From Runella aurantiaca (GTDB lineage: Bacteria > Bacteroidota > Bacteroidia > Cytophagales > Spirosomataceae): a stretch of 64,000 bases of DNA. The notes beneath the pieces are model-generated. The model saw nothing but the letters and a program-made list of their open reading frames with translations, made no database searches and was not told the origin of the DNA. The position numbers and the translations under genes are program-made. The stretch covers positions 62,001 to 126,000 of the forward strand of contig NZ_QPIW01000014.1 of the NCBI RefSeq assembly GCF_003339505.1, given 5' to 3'. Positions within the stretch are counted from its first letter, which is position 1; every line of letters begins with the position of its first letter. Shown piece after piece: positions 26,615-36,486 of the stretch.

Positions 26615-28555
26615 GTGAAAAAGTGGTTATACATTGTTTTTTGCGGGTTTTTCTCCGTAGCGGGTTACGGCCAAATCAGGATGCCGACGGGTGGCTCTTT
26701 AGGCTCAGGTCAGCAGGGCGGCTTGGGACAGGGTGGACAGGTCAAAATTGATGATTCTACCAAGGTGATTTATGGCCCCCGTACCGCGCGTTATTTTTTG
26801 GAAGAGGATATTTTTAATAACCACAAAACCCTCTACCAAATTGATACATCTTACGATGATTTTCATCGCTATAACTTTGTGCAACGCGCTGATTTTCAGT
26901 TGGTAGATTTGGGTAATTTTGGAACGGCTTCGCGGAATGTATTCTTTCGCCCCATCGAGCAACTAGGTACTCAATTTGGCTATGATGCCTATTCTCCCTA
27001 TGCCTACCAAATCAACGACGTAAAATACTACGACACCAAATCTCCGTATACCAATCTCTACCTGACGTTGGGCGGCGGCGGACAGAATATCCTTCGTTTC
27101 GACCACAGCCAAAACCTCTCTCCCCGTTTAAATTTGGGGATAAACGTTCAGCGTTTTACCACCAATAAACAATTTGGAACCAGCGGACAGAGTGATTCCC
27201 AAACGAATTTGGCCCAGAATTGGGGGTTTGTTTTTCACGGAAATTACCGATCAAAGGATGAAAAATACACTTTTTTGGGTCAATTCAACCACCTGAATCA
27301 TCACGTGTACGAACAAGGAGGAATGTCGCCCGACAGCCTTAACTTCAAAACCGACCGGGGCATTGAATACGATAACCCTTCGGCTACGTTTCGGACGGCG
27401 CAATCATGGGAGCGGCGCAACAATTGGCACATCTACCAGCAGTATGTCTTGGCGCAGGGTTTTCAGGTTTATCATGTGTTTGATTACAAACGCAGTATTG
27501 ATGTTTTCTCCGATACTGACCTGACCAATGCTCGTTTGTACGGGTTTTACAATAATTATTACTACGATTCTACACAAACCCGGCAGGAAGTAAAGTTTCG
27601 GTTGTTTGAAAACAAATTTGGTATCAAAGGGCGTTTTCAGGGGTTTAATTACCGCGCCCATTACCGTCAGCGCATTGCCAATATGAATGGCGCTTATACC
27701 AAAAGCGACAGCACTACGGGGACGTATCGACTCAGCCGATTTGAGAATTTTGTTGGCTTATGGCTTGCTTATTACCTCAAAGACAGCACCCAACGCGCCA
27801 CCGCCGAATTTGAATATCTGTTGGGGCGCGATTTTAAAATCAAAGGAGAAGTGGTTAGCAAATGGTTTAAGGTAGGTTATCTTTCGACGTTTACGTCGCC
27901 TACTTTTGTTCAACAATTGTACGATGCGAATCACCTTCGTTGGACTAACTCCAACCGATTGGTCAATTCAAACAACATCTACGGCCAAATAAACGTCAAC
28001 ACAAAGCAACTCCGATTGAGTCCTCGGCTGGATTATCATTTAATCAACAACTATTTTTATTATGATACCGCAGCCGTGGCGCGTCAATACACCAGTGCGT
28101 TTAGTGTGTTGCGAATAGGAGGCGAGGCAGAATGGCGTCCGGGCAAATTTCAATTTTTGACCCAGACCTATTATACATTGGTGTCAAACAATGACATTCT
28201 GCGTATTCCGCGCTTTTTTGCCAATTTCCGGGCCACTTTTGATTTTGTATATGCCAAAGTTCTCTTTCTACAAGTAGGGGGCGAAATTCACTACAAGTCG
28301 GCCTATTATGCCGATGCCTACATGCCCCTGACCCAGCAGTTTTACCTACAAAACCGCCTCAAAACGGAAGGTGTGGTATATACTGAAGTTTTCCTCAATG
28401 CCCGCATCAACCGGGTCAGATTGTTCGTAAAAATGGCCAATGCCGCGCAAGGAAATTACCAAGGCGCATTGATACGTGGGTATTTCTCTACCCCCTTTTA
28501 CCCCGTTGTGGGGCGGTCGCTTGGTTTTGGGGTCAATTGGCCTCTCTTTGACTGA
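26615..28555 (+). CDS. Putative porin (Porin_10-type outer-membrane barrel)
   Basis: A 646-residue protein starting with GTG at 26615 and a signal peptide (MKKWLYIVFCGFFSVAGYGQ). A Gly-rich linker follows, then a long barrel-like sequence full of alternating aromatic and polar residues. The early block (YGPRTARYFLEEDIFNN, then DTSYDDFHRYNFVQR) is typical of the Bacteroidota putative porins. TAACTTTG at 26603-26610 resembles the -7 box, but it lies so close to the start codon that the mRNA would be nearly leaderless, and no good -33 box is seen. The substrate is unknown. Confidence 0.82.
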   Translation: MKKWLYIVFCGFFSVAGYGQIRMPTGGSLGSGQQGGLGQGGQVKIDDSTKVIYGPRTARYFLEEDIFNNHKTLYQIDTSYDDFHRYNFVQRADFQLVDLGNFGTASRNVFFRPIEQLGTQFGYDAYSPYAYQINDVKYYDTKSPYTNLYLTLGGGGQNILRFDHSQNLSPRLNLGINVQRFTTNKQFGTSGQSDSQTNLAQNWGFVFHGNYRSKDEKYTFLGQFNHLNHHVYEQGGMSPDSLNFKTDRGIEYDNPSATFRTAQSWERRNNWHIYQQYVLAQGFQVYHVFDYKRSIDVFSDTDLTNARLYGFYNNYYYDSTQTRQEVKFRLFENKFGIKGRFQGFNYRAHYRQRIANMNGAYTKSDSTTGTYRLSRFENFVGLWLAYYLKDSTQRATAEFEYLLGRDFKIKGEVVSKWFKVGYLSTFTSPTFVQQLYDANHLRWTNSNRLVNSNNIYGQINVNTKQLRLSPRLDYHLINNYFYYDTAAVARQYTSAFSVLRIGGEAEWRPGKFQFLTQTYYTLVSNNDILRIPRFFANFRATFDFVYAKVLFLQVGGEIHYKSAYYADAYMPLTQQFYLQNRLKTEGVVYTEVFLNARINRVRLFVKMANAAQGNYQGALIRGYFSTPFYPVVGRSLGFGVNWPLFD

Positions 28556-28699
28556 TTTCGTTCGTCTATGTTTTCCCCCTATTTAGTCGTTTAGACCTTA
28601 CAGTTGGTCGTTTTTATGTGCTTTCTAACACTTTAGGAGTAACATTTGTATACTTAAAATTGTCTTAAGTAGTAGACAAATTACCATAATCAATTTATA

Positions 28700-31384
28700 A
28701 TGAAAAAAGTATTTTACATTTTAACAGCCGTTTTAGGTATTACTTTCACTTCTCAGGCGCAGTTTCCCGGAGGCGGGGGCTTTGGTGGGGGTGGTCGCGG
28801 TGGTGACCGAGGTCCGGGCGGTATGGGCCAACAACAACAGCAGGCTATGCCTGACCTTCCCAAAGGAAACGGGCGGGTATCAGGAATCATCGTTGATTCT
28901 GCTTCTCGTAAGCCAGTTGAATACGCAACCGTTGCCCTTTTTGATATTAAAACTGGTAGACCAGTCGACGGTTCGGTGACAGACCTCAAAGGTGCTTTTT
29001 TATTAAAAGGAGTACCCGATGGTGAATTTAAGTTTGTGGCCAGTTTTATTGGTTATAAAAACTTCGAAATCGCCAAATTAACGATTGGGAAAGGTAGTAA
29101 AGAACAAAATTTAGGAAATATTAATCTTCCCCCTGATGTGCGTACCTTGGCAGAAGTGACCGTAACAGGAGAAAAAGCCATCATCGAAGATAAAGTGGAC
29201 CGTTTGGTGTACAACGCCGAAAAAGACATTTCAAACTCAGGAGGTGATGCTGGTGATGTGCTTCGCAAAGTGCCCCTTCTTTCGGTGGATTTGGACGGAA
29301 ACGTGTCGATGCGCGGTAGTGAAAACATCCGTGTATTGATTAACGGCAAACCTTCTACCATCGTTGCCAATAGCGTGGCCGATGCCTTGAAAATGATTCC
29401 ATCCGACCAGATTAAAACCGTTGAAGTAATCACTTCACCTTCGGCCAAATACGACGCAGAAGGCTCGGCGGGTATCATAAACATCATTACCAAGAAAAAT
29501 ACCCTTCAGGGCATTACAGGCTCGGTTGATATTGCAGGCGGAAATCGGTCGAGCAATTTATTCGGAAACGTAAACCTGAGAACTAAAAAATTGGGGGTAT
29601 CCGTCAACGCAGGAGGACGTATGATGTACCCGCCAACAGGTGGCTACATCAATATCAGCCGTCAGTTGGCCAATGGTGACGTAGTCAGAACCCGTCAGGA
29701 AAACAATGGCCAGCAATTGGGTGGATTTGGAAATGTGCAGTTGAGTCTCGATTATTCACCTACTGCAAAGGATAATGTGACCCTGAGTGTTCGTAACAGC
29801 CGCCGGGCGTTTAACTTAGACAACACACAGCAATCATATAGCTTTTTTGGAACGACCGTTAATCCGACGTTTGCCAATAAGATTGATACCAAAAACATCG
29901 GTAACAACCTTGACGTAAACTTGGATTATACCCGTAAATTCGAAAAAGAAAACAAGGAATTTAGCATCCTAGCGCAGTTGAGTCAAAATGCGGGTGACAA
30001 CAGCTATACCCGTGACCAATACCGTGGCTCTACGGAGGGTGAATTGTTTTACCGTGAAAGCAACCCCAACAAAAGCTTAACGAAAGAGCGCACCTTACAG
30101 ATTGACTATCAAGATCCAATCAGTAAATATGCCCAGATTGAAACGGGAGCTAAAATGATTTTACGTCATATTGAAAGTGATTTTCGTTTCAATTATGATA
30201 GCACAGGTCGGGGCATTTATACGCCTAATCCGCAGAGAACCAATATTTTCAGTTATGACCAAAACGTGTTTGCGGGTTATCTTTCATTCTTGTTTCAAAC
30301 GACTAACAAGTGGGGGTTCAAACCGGGCTTGCGCTACGAATACACGCAATTGGGGGCTAAATACCAAGATGCACCAGCGGTAGCATTGCCGAACTTCTCC
30401 ACCTTGGTTCCGAGCATTACGATTTCAAAAAGCCTGAAAGGAAACAAAACGATTCGCTTCAGCTACAACCGTCGGATTCAGCGTCCGTCAATTCAGTTCC
30501 TGAACCCCAACGTTTCGCAGAGTGATCCGTTCAACGTTTCTTTCGGAAATCCGAACCTTAATCCTGAGTATACCAACAACTTTGAAGTTAACCTGAGCAC
30601 ATTTATCAAATCAACGACCCTTAATTTCTCGGCTTATACCCGTATGACCGAGGGCTCGATTGAAAGCGTGCGTTACCGTGGTGGACAGGCACTGTTTGAT
30701 CAATTGACGAGTCAGCAGGGCGTAAATGTTGGAAGTGTGATAGTAAATGATAACACGCTTCTCTCCACTTTCCAAAACATCGGCAGCAACCGTGCGTATG
30801 GTTTGAACGTATTTGCGATGGTAAAACCAGTGAAAGGAATGACCATCAACGGAAACATCGACGTACGTTATATCACGCTGAACAGCCCTTCGTTGGGGGT
30901 TAAAAACCAAAACTGGACCTATAACCTCTTTGGTCAGATTCAGTACCAGTTAGGCAAGGATTGGAGCGCCCAGATGTATGCTTTTGGTCGGGCACGCGAT
31001 ATTCAGTTGCAAGGTACCCGTGGCGGTTTTATGGGATACAGTGTAAACATCCTGAAAGAGTTTAAAAAGCAGCAAGCGAGCTTAGGTTTTGGTGCTGAGA
31101 ACTTCTTGCAAAATGCATTCAGCCAACGCAGCAACCTCAACAGTACGACACCCGGAAATATCTTTAGCCAAGAGCAGGTTAACTTGATGTACAACCGTGG
31201 TTTCCGTCTTACCTTCCGTAAGCGTTTTGGTAAAATGTCGTTTGACGGTAATTTCTTCCAACGTAAGAAAAGTGTTAACAACGACGATACCAAACAGGGT
31301 GGTGATAACTCTGGCGATGGTGGCGGCGGACAGCCAGCTGGTGGTGGTGCCACGGGTGGTGGTCGTCGCGGAGGAAGCAAATAG
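28700..31384 (+). CDS. TonB-type outer-membrane receptor (CarboxypepD_reg-like plus OMP_b-brl_3 barrel)
   Basis: An 894-residue protein with signal peptide MKKVFYILTAVLGITFTSQA. A Gly/Gln-rich linker is followed by a carboxypeptidase-regulatory-like domain (about residues 55-145: GRVSGIIVDSASRKPVEYA) and a plug-like domain (LAEVTVTGEKAIIEDKVDRL, IDDVLRKVP-type motif seen as GDVLRKVPLLSVD, then ITSPSAKYDAEGSAGIINI). The rest is a barrel of the OMP_b-brl_3 family. The extreme C-terminus is again Gly-rich and basic, beyond the last barrel strand. The ligand is not evident and there is no neighbouring SusD gene. Confidence 0.87.
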   Translation: MKKVFYILTAVLGITFTSQAQFPGGGGFGGGGRGGDRGPGGMGQQQQQAMPDLPKGNGRVSGIIVDSASRKPVEYATVALFDIKTGRPVDGSVTDLKGAFLLKGVPDGEFKFVASFIGYKNFEIAKLTIGKGSKEQNLGNINLPPDVRTLAEVTVTGEKAIIEDKVDRLVYNAEKDISNSGGDAGDVLRKVPLLSVDLDGNVSMRGSENIRVLINGKPSTIVANSVADALKMIPSDQIKTVEVITSPSAKYDAEGSAGIINIITKKNTLQGITGSVDIAGGNRSSNLFGNVNLRTKKLGVSVNAGGRMMYPPTGGYINISRQLANGDVVRTRQENNGQQLGGFGNVQLSLDYSPTAKDNVTLSVRNSRRAFNLDNTQQSYSFFGTTVNPTFANKIDTKNIGNNLDVNLDYTRKFEKENKEFSILAQLSQNAGDNSYTRDQYRGSTEGELFYRESNPNKSLTKERTLQIDYQDPISKYAQIETGAKMILRHIESDFRFNYDSTGRGIYTPNPQRTNIFSYDQNVFAGYLSFLFQTTNKWGFKPGLRYEYTQLGAKYQDAPAVALPNFSTLVPSITISKSLKGNKTIRFSYNRRIQRPSIQFLNPNVSQSDPFNVSFGNPNLNPEYTNNFEVNLSTFIKSTTLNFSAYTRMTEGSIESVRYRGGQALFDQLTSQQGVNVGSVIVNDNTLLSTFQNIGSNRAYGLNVFAMVKPVKGMTINGNIDVRYITLNSPSLGVKNQNWTYNLFGQIQYQLGKDWSAQMYAFGRARDIQLQGTRGGFMGYSVNILKEFKKQQASLGFGAENFLQNAFSQRSNLNSTTPGNIFSQEQVNLMYNRGFRLTFRKRFGKMSFDGNFFQRKKSVNNDDTKQGGDNSGDGGGGQPAGGGATGGGRRGGSK

Positions 31385-31423
31385 AATAGCTTTTTTGATA
31401 TATATCCACACCATAAAAAAAGT

Positions 31424-31452
31424 CCCTTCCAAGTCATTGGAAGGGCTTTTTG
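31424..31452. terminator. Hairpin terminator
   Basis: Perfect 9-bp arms CCCTTCCAA and TTGGAAGGG, loop GTCA, then a T run on the plus strand and an A run before the stem. It serves the receptor gene and the convergent hydrolase gene. Confidence 0.85.
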
Positions 31453-31471
31453 TTTATGGGCTGGGGAGTAA

Positions 31472-32332
31472 TTAACTTCCTAATTCTTTCTTAAAAAGGG
31501 CAATGGTTCTTTCCCATGCCAGTTTTGCAACGGCCTCGTTGTAGCGCGTAGGGGCGGAGTCGTTGTTGAAAGCGTGTTGCGCACCTTCGTACACATACAG
31601 TTCATACTTGATACCCGCTTTTTTAAGGGCTTCCTCATAGACGGGAATTCCCGCGTTGACGCGCTCATCCAATGCACCATAATGAAGCATCAGTTTTGCT
31701 TTGATTTTAGGCACATCGGCGGCATCAGCCTGCCGACCATAATAGGCGACGGCAGCGTTGAGTGAAGGAACGTTTACGGCTAGTTGGTTGGCCATCGCAC
31801 CACCCCAACAAAAACCTACGCAACCTGTTTTGCCCGTACAGTCTTTGCGAGACTTCAAATAATCAAAGGCTTTTACAAAGTTATTAAGGTTTTTCTTGGC
31901 GTCAAGTTGTCCGAAATACGTGCGAATCTGCTCGGCATCGGTGGGTGTGCCACCAAACGGAGAAAGAGCATCGGGGGCAAGGGCAATAAAGCCCGCCAAA
32001 GCCACGCGGCGGGTTACATCTTCAATGTGGGGGTTAATGCCCCGATTTTCGTGAATGACCACCACTGCGGGGTAGTTGCCAGGAGCCGCTGGTCGCGCCA
32101 AATAGCCTTTCATTTGCGTGCCATCTCCTTCGTAGGTAATGTTTTCGATGGTCAAACGCTCGTCGTTGGGTTTGACGGTGGAGGCGTGTGCGTAATTGAC
32201 TTCTAACAAAGGAAGCACGGCCATTGCAGCGGCCGTGCTTCCAGTGAGTTGGGTCAATCGCTTGAAAAAGTCGTCCCGTTTGAGGGGCTTGTGTGTATAC
32301 TCGTCAAAGAGATTAATAATGCGTTGGTCCAT
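31472..32332 (-). CDS. Dienelactone hydrolase family protein
   Basis: A 286-residue alpha/beta hydrolase. The ATG at 32332 (MDQRIINLFDEYTHKPL) is the family's conserved start in Bacteroidota. A hydrophobic stretch near residue 35 follows RDDFFKRL and may be an export signal. The nucleophile elbow is GFCWGG with a cysteine nucleophile, as in dienelactone hydrolases. The acid is probably Asp in YGALDERV and the histidine is in QHAFNND. The natural substrate is unknown; the family is broad. Confidence 0.87.
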   Translation of the reverse strand: MDQRIINLFDEYTHKPLKRDDFFKRLTQLTGSTAAAMAVLPLLEVNYAHASTVKPNDERLTIENITYEGDGTQMKGYLARPAAPGNYPAVVVIHENRGINPHIEDVTRRVALAGFIALAPDALSPFGGTPTDAEQIRTYFGQLDAKKNLNNFVKAFDYLKSRKDCTGKTGCVGFCWGGAMANQLAVNVPSLNAAVAYYGRQADAADVPKIKAKLMLHYGALDERVNAGIPVYEEALKKAGIKYELYVYEGAQHAFNNDSAPTRYNEAVAKLAWERTIALFKKELGS

Positions 32333-32460
32333 GTTTTGTAGGAGTGAGAAGTGAGTAGAAAGCAGTGAAAATAAGTACAATCGGTAAATACATAAAGCAA
32401 TTTACCACTTATAAACTACTCATGATTACGTTCTCTCTTCTGAACTCTGACTCCTAAAAA

Positions 32461-34923
32461 CTATCCTCCCGCCAGTTTTAAACAATCTTCCAGTGTGAGG
32501 GTAGCGGGATCGGTGTCTTTCGGGATTTTGATGTTCCGTTTTCCAACGGCTACGTAAGGGCCGTACGGTCCACGCAATACTTTAACGGTGGTATTTTCGG
32601 CAAATTCTCGAATGACTTTGTTGCTTTCTGCTTCCCGTTTTTTCTGAATGATTTCGAGGGCTTCTTCCCGTGTAACGCGTTGCAGGCTCATGCCTTTGGG
32701 GAGAGAATAATACTTGTCGTCGTGCTTGATAAACGGCCCGTATTTGCCCATACCCGTGGTGATGGGCTTCTCTTCCAAAAATCCCAGTCCTTCGCCTTCA
32801 CCGGCCAAGTCGCCGCGTTTGAGGCGGATGGCGGCAATGCACGCCTCGGCTTCGATGGTATAGGGGTCATCGCCTCGGTCGAGTGAGTAAAATTTATCGT
32901 CGTGCTTAACGTAAGGCCCGTATTTGCCCACGCCTACCACCATCGGTTTGTCTTCAAAGAAACCTACTTCACGGGGCAGCGAAAACAGTTCAATGGCTTC
33001 TTCGAGGGTAATGGTTTCTACGAGTTGGCCTTTTTTCAGATTGGCGTATTGGGGTTTGGCGTCTTCGGTAGCTTCGCCGATTTGGACGTACGGCCCGAAT
33101 TTGCCAATCTTGGCAAAAATCGGCTTTCCCGATTTCGGGTCGAGTCCTAGCTCACGGGCTTCGGCTCTTTTGAGTACTTTTGAACCTTCTACTTCACCGA
33201 TTTTCTGGTGAAATCCTTGGTAAAAACCATCAATCATTTGTTGCCACGGGAGTTTTCCTTCGGCAATTTCGTCAAACTCTTTCTCCACGTTGGCCGTAAA
33301 AGAGAAATCAACGACGTTGGGAAACAGTTCGACCAAAAAGTCGTTGACTACCATGCCCGTGTTGGTCGGAAATAATTTCGATTTCTCAGCCCCGTAATTT
33401 TCTTTTCCAACCGACTCTTTTAGTTGGTTTTGTTTCAGTATCAGCTCTTTAAAGTCGCGTTCGAGCCCTTTTTTATCTTGCTTGACCACGTATTCCCGCT
33501 TGATAATGGTCGAGAGGGTTGGTGCATAGGTAGAAGGTCGGCCAATGCCCATTTCTTCCAATTGCTTTACCAAACTTGCTTCCGTGTAGCGGGGTTTGGG
33601 GCGCGAAAATTTCTCCGTAGCTTTCAGAAAATCCAAATTCAGAATTTGCCCAATGTTGAGCGGGGGCAACATTCCTTTGGTGTCTTCTTCCTCGTCGTCT
33701 TTAGATTCCAAATACACTTTCAAGAACCCGTCAAACTTGATGACTTCACCTTGCGCTACCAATTCTTCGCTGGTGGTTGAAATGGTAATGGTGGCAATGG
33801 TGCGTTCCAGCTGCGCATCGGCCATTTGGGAGGCAATAGAGCGTTTCCAGATTAATTCGTACAGGCGTTGCTCATTGCGGTCACTGCTGGCTTTCAATTC
33901 CCCAAAGTTGGTCGGGCGGATGGCTTCGTGGGCCTCCTGTGCCGACTCAGATTTGGTTTTGAATACGCGTTTTTGGTGGTATTTTTCGCCGTATTCGCTG
34001 TTGATTTGGTCGGTTGCTTTTTGCAATGCCTCCTCCGATAGATTGGTGGAGTCGGTACGCATGTATGAAATCTTACCCGCTTCGTAGAGTTTTTGGGCCA
34101 CGGTCATCGTTTGTGAGACCGAAAAGCTCAATTTACGCGAAGCTTCCTGTTGTAATGTAGAAGTGGTGAATGGTGGTGCGGGTGATTTTTTACCGGGTTT
34201 TACTTCCAGATTTTTGATTTTAAAGGTGGCTCCGATGCATTTCTCCAGAAATGCCCGAGCTTGGGCTTCCGTTTCTAAATTCTTGGGTAGCTCGGCTTCG
34301 AGGACTTTTCCACCTTCCAAGATAAACTTGGCAATGACTTTAAAAGAGGATTTGGATTCGTGGGCTTCCACTTCCCGCTCCCGGTCAACAATGAGGCGCA
34401 CCGCTACGGACTGCACCCGTCCTGCCGACAGCGCGCTGCTGTTGCCTATTTTTATTTTTCGCCATAAAACAGGGGATAATTCATAGCCCACAAGCCGGTC
34501 GAGTACGCGTCGAGCCTGTTGGGCATTGACCAAATCCATGTCGATAAGGCGTGGATTTTGGATGGCTTTTTGGAGGGCTGTTTTGGTAATTTCCCGAAAA
34601 ACAATCCGTTTTGTATCTTTTGGTAAGCCGAGTGCTTCTTTCAAATGCCACGAAATGGCTTCTCCTTCGCGGTCATCGTCAGTCGCTAGCCAAACCTCGT
34701 CGGAGGACTTCGCTAACTTCTTTAACTCATTGATAACCTTTGTTTTATCGGCAGAAACTTCGTAGGCGGGTTCGTATCCGTTTTTAACATCTACCCCTAA
34801 ATCTTTGTCGGGGAGATCGCGAACGTGGCCAAAACTGGATTTGACCGTGAAATCTGCTCCGAGGTATCCTTCGATGGTTTTGGCCTTGGCCGGTGACTCT
34901 ACTATAACTAAGTTTTTTGACAT
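32461..34923 (-). CDS. topA: DNA topoisomerase I
   Basis: An 820-residue type IA topoisomerase that relaxes negative supercoils. I start at the ATG at 34923 (MSKNLVIVESPAKAKTIEGYL). The TOPRIM domain has the acidic triad in DDDREGEAISW. The active-site tyrosine is in KISYMRTDSTNLS. Zinc-finger cysteines of the E. coli enzyme are missing; the C-terminus instead has several repeated modules (KPMVVGVGKYGPYVKHDDKFYSL, then KPITTGMGKYGPFIKHDDKYYSL), usual in Bacteroidota. A consensus promoter lies just upstream. Confidence 0.95.
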   Translation of the reverse strand: MSKNLVIVESPAKAKTIEGYLGADFTVKSSFGHVRDLPDKDLGVDVKNGYEPAYEVSADKTKVINELKKLAKSSDEVWLATDDDREGEAISWHLKEALGLPKDTKRIVFREITKTALQKAIQNPRLIDMDLVNAQQARRVLDRLVGYELSPVLWRKIKIGNSSALSAGRVQSVAVRLIVDREREVEAHESKSSFKVIAKFILEGGKVLEAELPKNLETEAQARAFLEKCIGATFKIKNLEVKPGKKSPAPPFTTSTLQQEASRKLSFSVSQTMTVAQKLYEAGKISYMRTDSTNLSEEALQKATDQINSEYGEKYHQKRVFKTKSESAQEAHEAIRPTNFGELKASSDRNEQRLYELIWKRSIASQMADAQLERTIATITISTTSEELVAQGEVIKFDGFLKVYLESKDDEEEDTKGMLPPLNIGQILNLDFLKATEKFSRPKPRYTEASLVKQLEEMGIGRPSTYAPTLSTIIKREYVVKQDKKGLERDFKELILKQNQLKESVGKENYGAEKSKLFPTNTGMVVNDFLVELFPNVVDFSFTANVEKEFDEIAEGKLPWQQMIDGFYQGFHQKIGEVEGSKVLKRAEARELGLDPKSGKPIFAKIGKFGPYVQIGEATEDAKPQYANLKKGQLVETITLEEAIELFSLPREVGFFEDKPMVVGVGKYGPYVKHDDKFYSLDRGDDPYTIEAEACIAAIRLKRGDLAGEGEGLGFLEEKPITTGMGKYGPFIKHDDKYYSLPKGMSLQRVTREEALEIIQKKREAESNKVIREFAENTTVKVLRGPYGPYVAVGKRNIKIPKDTDPATLTLEDCLKLAGG

Positions 34924-34953
34924 GGTGGGTGTGTTTAGTCCCAATATTGCCGT

Positions 34954-34985
34954 CAAATATAGGGGGGAATCTAAGTGGAAACAAA
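34954..34985 (-). promoter_or_regulatory. Bacteroidota-type promoter of topA
   Basis: On the minus strand, TTTG (34985-34982), a 20-base spacer and TATATTTG (34961-34954) match the -33/-7 consensus. The expected transcription start is about 25 bases before the topA ATG. Confidence 0.6.
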
Positions 34986-35122
34986 ATTGAACGGAGGGTA
35001 AATGACTTTATTTTTTGTAAAATGAGGATATAATTACTGAAAAATAAAACGGCATTCCTATCTTTACCCACTTGATTTAACCAAAACTAACCTACACTTT
35101 AGAGATATTACTGACACACTTC

Positions 35123-36361
35123 ATGGAACGTTTCACAGGACTTATTGGGATTGTATTAATTTTAGGTATTGCCTACGCGCTCTCCAACAACCGCAAAGCG
35201 ATTAACTACCGCACCGTTGGTGTAGGACTGGCGCTTCAATTCGGACTTGCGGTTTTTATTCTTAAAACGACCATTGGACAAACAATGTTCGATTGGCTGG
35301 GCAAAGGTGTTCAGAAAGTGTTGGGTTTTTCGGATCGTGGCGCTGAGTTTGTGTTTAGTCCCTTGGTAAAACCTTCTGTACTTAATAAAGCTTTTGGGGC
35401 AGGCAATGATTTTATCTTTTTCTTCAGCATCGTTCCGACCATTATTTTTGTGGCCGTTCTCGTTAATATTTTGTACCATATTGGTCTCATGCAACGCATT
35501 GTGGCGGTGTTGGCCAAGTTGATGAAATGGCTCATGGGCGTCAGCGGTGCCGAAGCCCTGTCAAACGTGGCATCGGCGTTTGTGGGGCAGGTGGAGGCCC
35601 AAATCATGATTAAACCCTACCTCAAAGGCATGACCAACTCCGAGCTGCTGGCTTCCATGACTGGAAGTTTTGCCTGTATTGCGGGAGGGGTAATGGCTAC
35701 CTATATTAAGTTGGGCGTGCCTGCTTCGTACCTGATAGCGGCGAGTTTGATGGCGGCGCCTGGGGCGTTGGTGATTGCTAAAATTGTGTTTCCCGAAACC
35801 GAGACTTCCGAAACCAAGGGAGTGGTGAAACTAGAAATCAAAAAAGCGCATGCCAACCTGTTGGATGCCATCGCGGCGGGAGCCAGCGAAGGACTCAAAG
35901 TGGGCTTTAACGTGATTGCGATGTTGATTGGATTTATTGCTTTGATTGGATTGGTCGATTTTCTGTTGGGCAAAGCAGGTGGCCTTTTTGCGTTTCCTTC
36001 GTTGAGCCTTAACTTTTTGCTCGGAAAAGTTTTCTCGGTATTTGCCTGGGCCATGGGCGTGCCTTCCAAAGATGTGGAAGTAGCAGGGGCCTTGATGGGG
36101 ACCAAGATGGTAATCAATGAGTTTGTGGCGTACTTGGATTTGGTTCATATCAAAGATACCTTAGATGCCAAAACAATCGCCATTACCAGCTTTGCGTTGT
36201 GTGGTTTTGCCAATTTTAGTTCGATTGCCATTCAGGTGGGTGGTATCAGCGAATTGGCTCCGACGCGTCGTTCTGATTTAGCGCGTTTAGGGTTTAAAGC
36301 ACTTATTTGCGGAACTTTAGCGTCATATATGTCGGCTACCTTGGCGGGGTTGCTTTTGTAA
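35123..36361 (+). CDS. Concentrative nucleoside transporter (NupC/CNT family)
   Basis: A 412-residue inner-membrane protein with about nine to ten hydrophobic helices. It follows the CNT layout: an N-terminal block (NYRTVGVGLALQFGLAVFIL), the gate block (VLVNILYHIGLMQRIV), the conserved EAQIMIKPYLKGMTNSEL, and the C-terminal CGFANFSSIAIQVGGISELAP. These are core CNT motifs for nucleoside and cation binding. It should import nucleosides with H+ or Na+. It stands alone between topA and the M48 protease gene. Confidence 0.92.
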   Translation: MERFTGLIGIVLILGIAYALSNNRKAINYRTVGVGLALQFGLAVFILKTTIGQTMFDWLGKGVQKVLGFSDRGAEFVFSPLVKPSVLNKAFGAGNDFIFFFSIVPTIIFVAVLVNILYHIGLMQRIVAVLAKLMKWLMGVSGAEALSNVASAFVGQVEAQIMIKPYLKGMTNSELLASMTGSFACIAGGVMATYIKLGVPASYLIAASLMAAPGALVIAKIVFPETETSETKGVVKLEIKKAHANLLDAIAAGASEGLKVGFNVIAMLIGFIALIGLVDFLLGKAGGLFAFPSLSLNFLLGKVFSVFAWAMGVPSKDVEVAGALMGTKMVINEFVAYLDLVHIKDTLDAKTIAITSFALCGFANFSSIAIQVGGISELAPTRRSDLARLGFKALICGTLASYMSATLAGLLL

Positions 36362-36486
36362 TCATTGACTTAGCGGCAAAAAAATACAGAGCGATTAAAA
36401 TCAGGTACGATTTTTTATTGCTTATCGAATTCGAATATATGCCTTTATAACAAAGGCTTCTCTATTCAACTTTAAACTTTAACACA

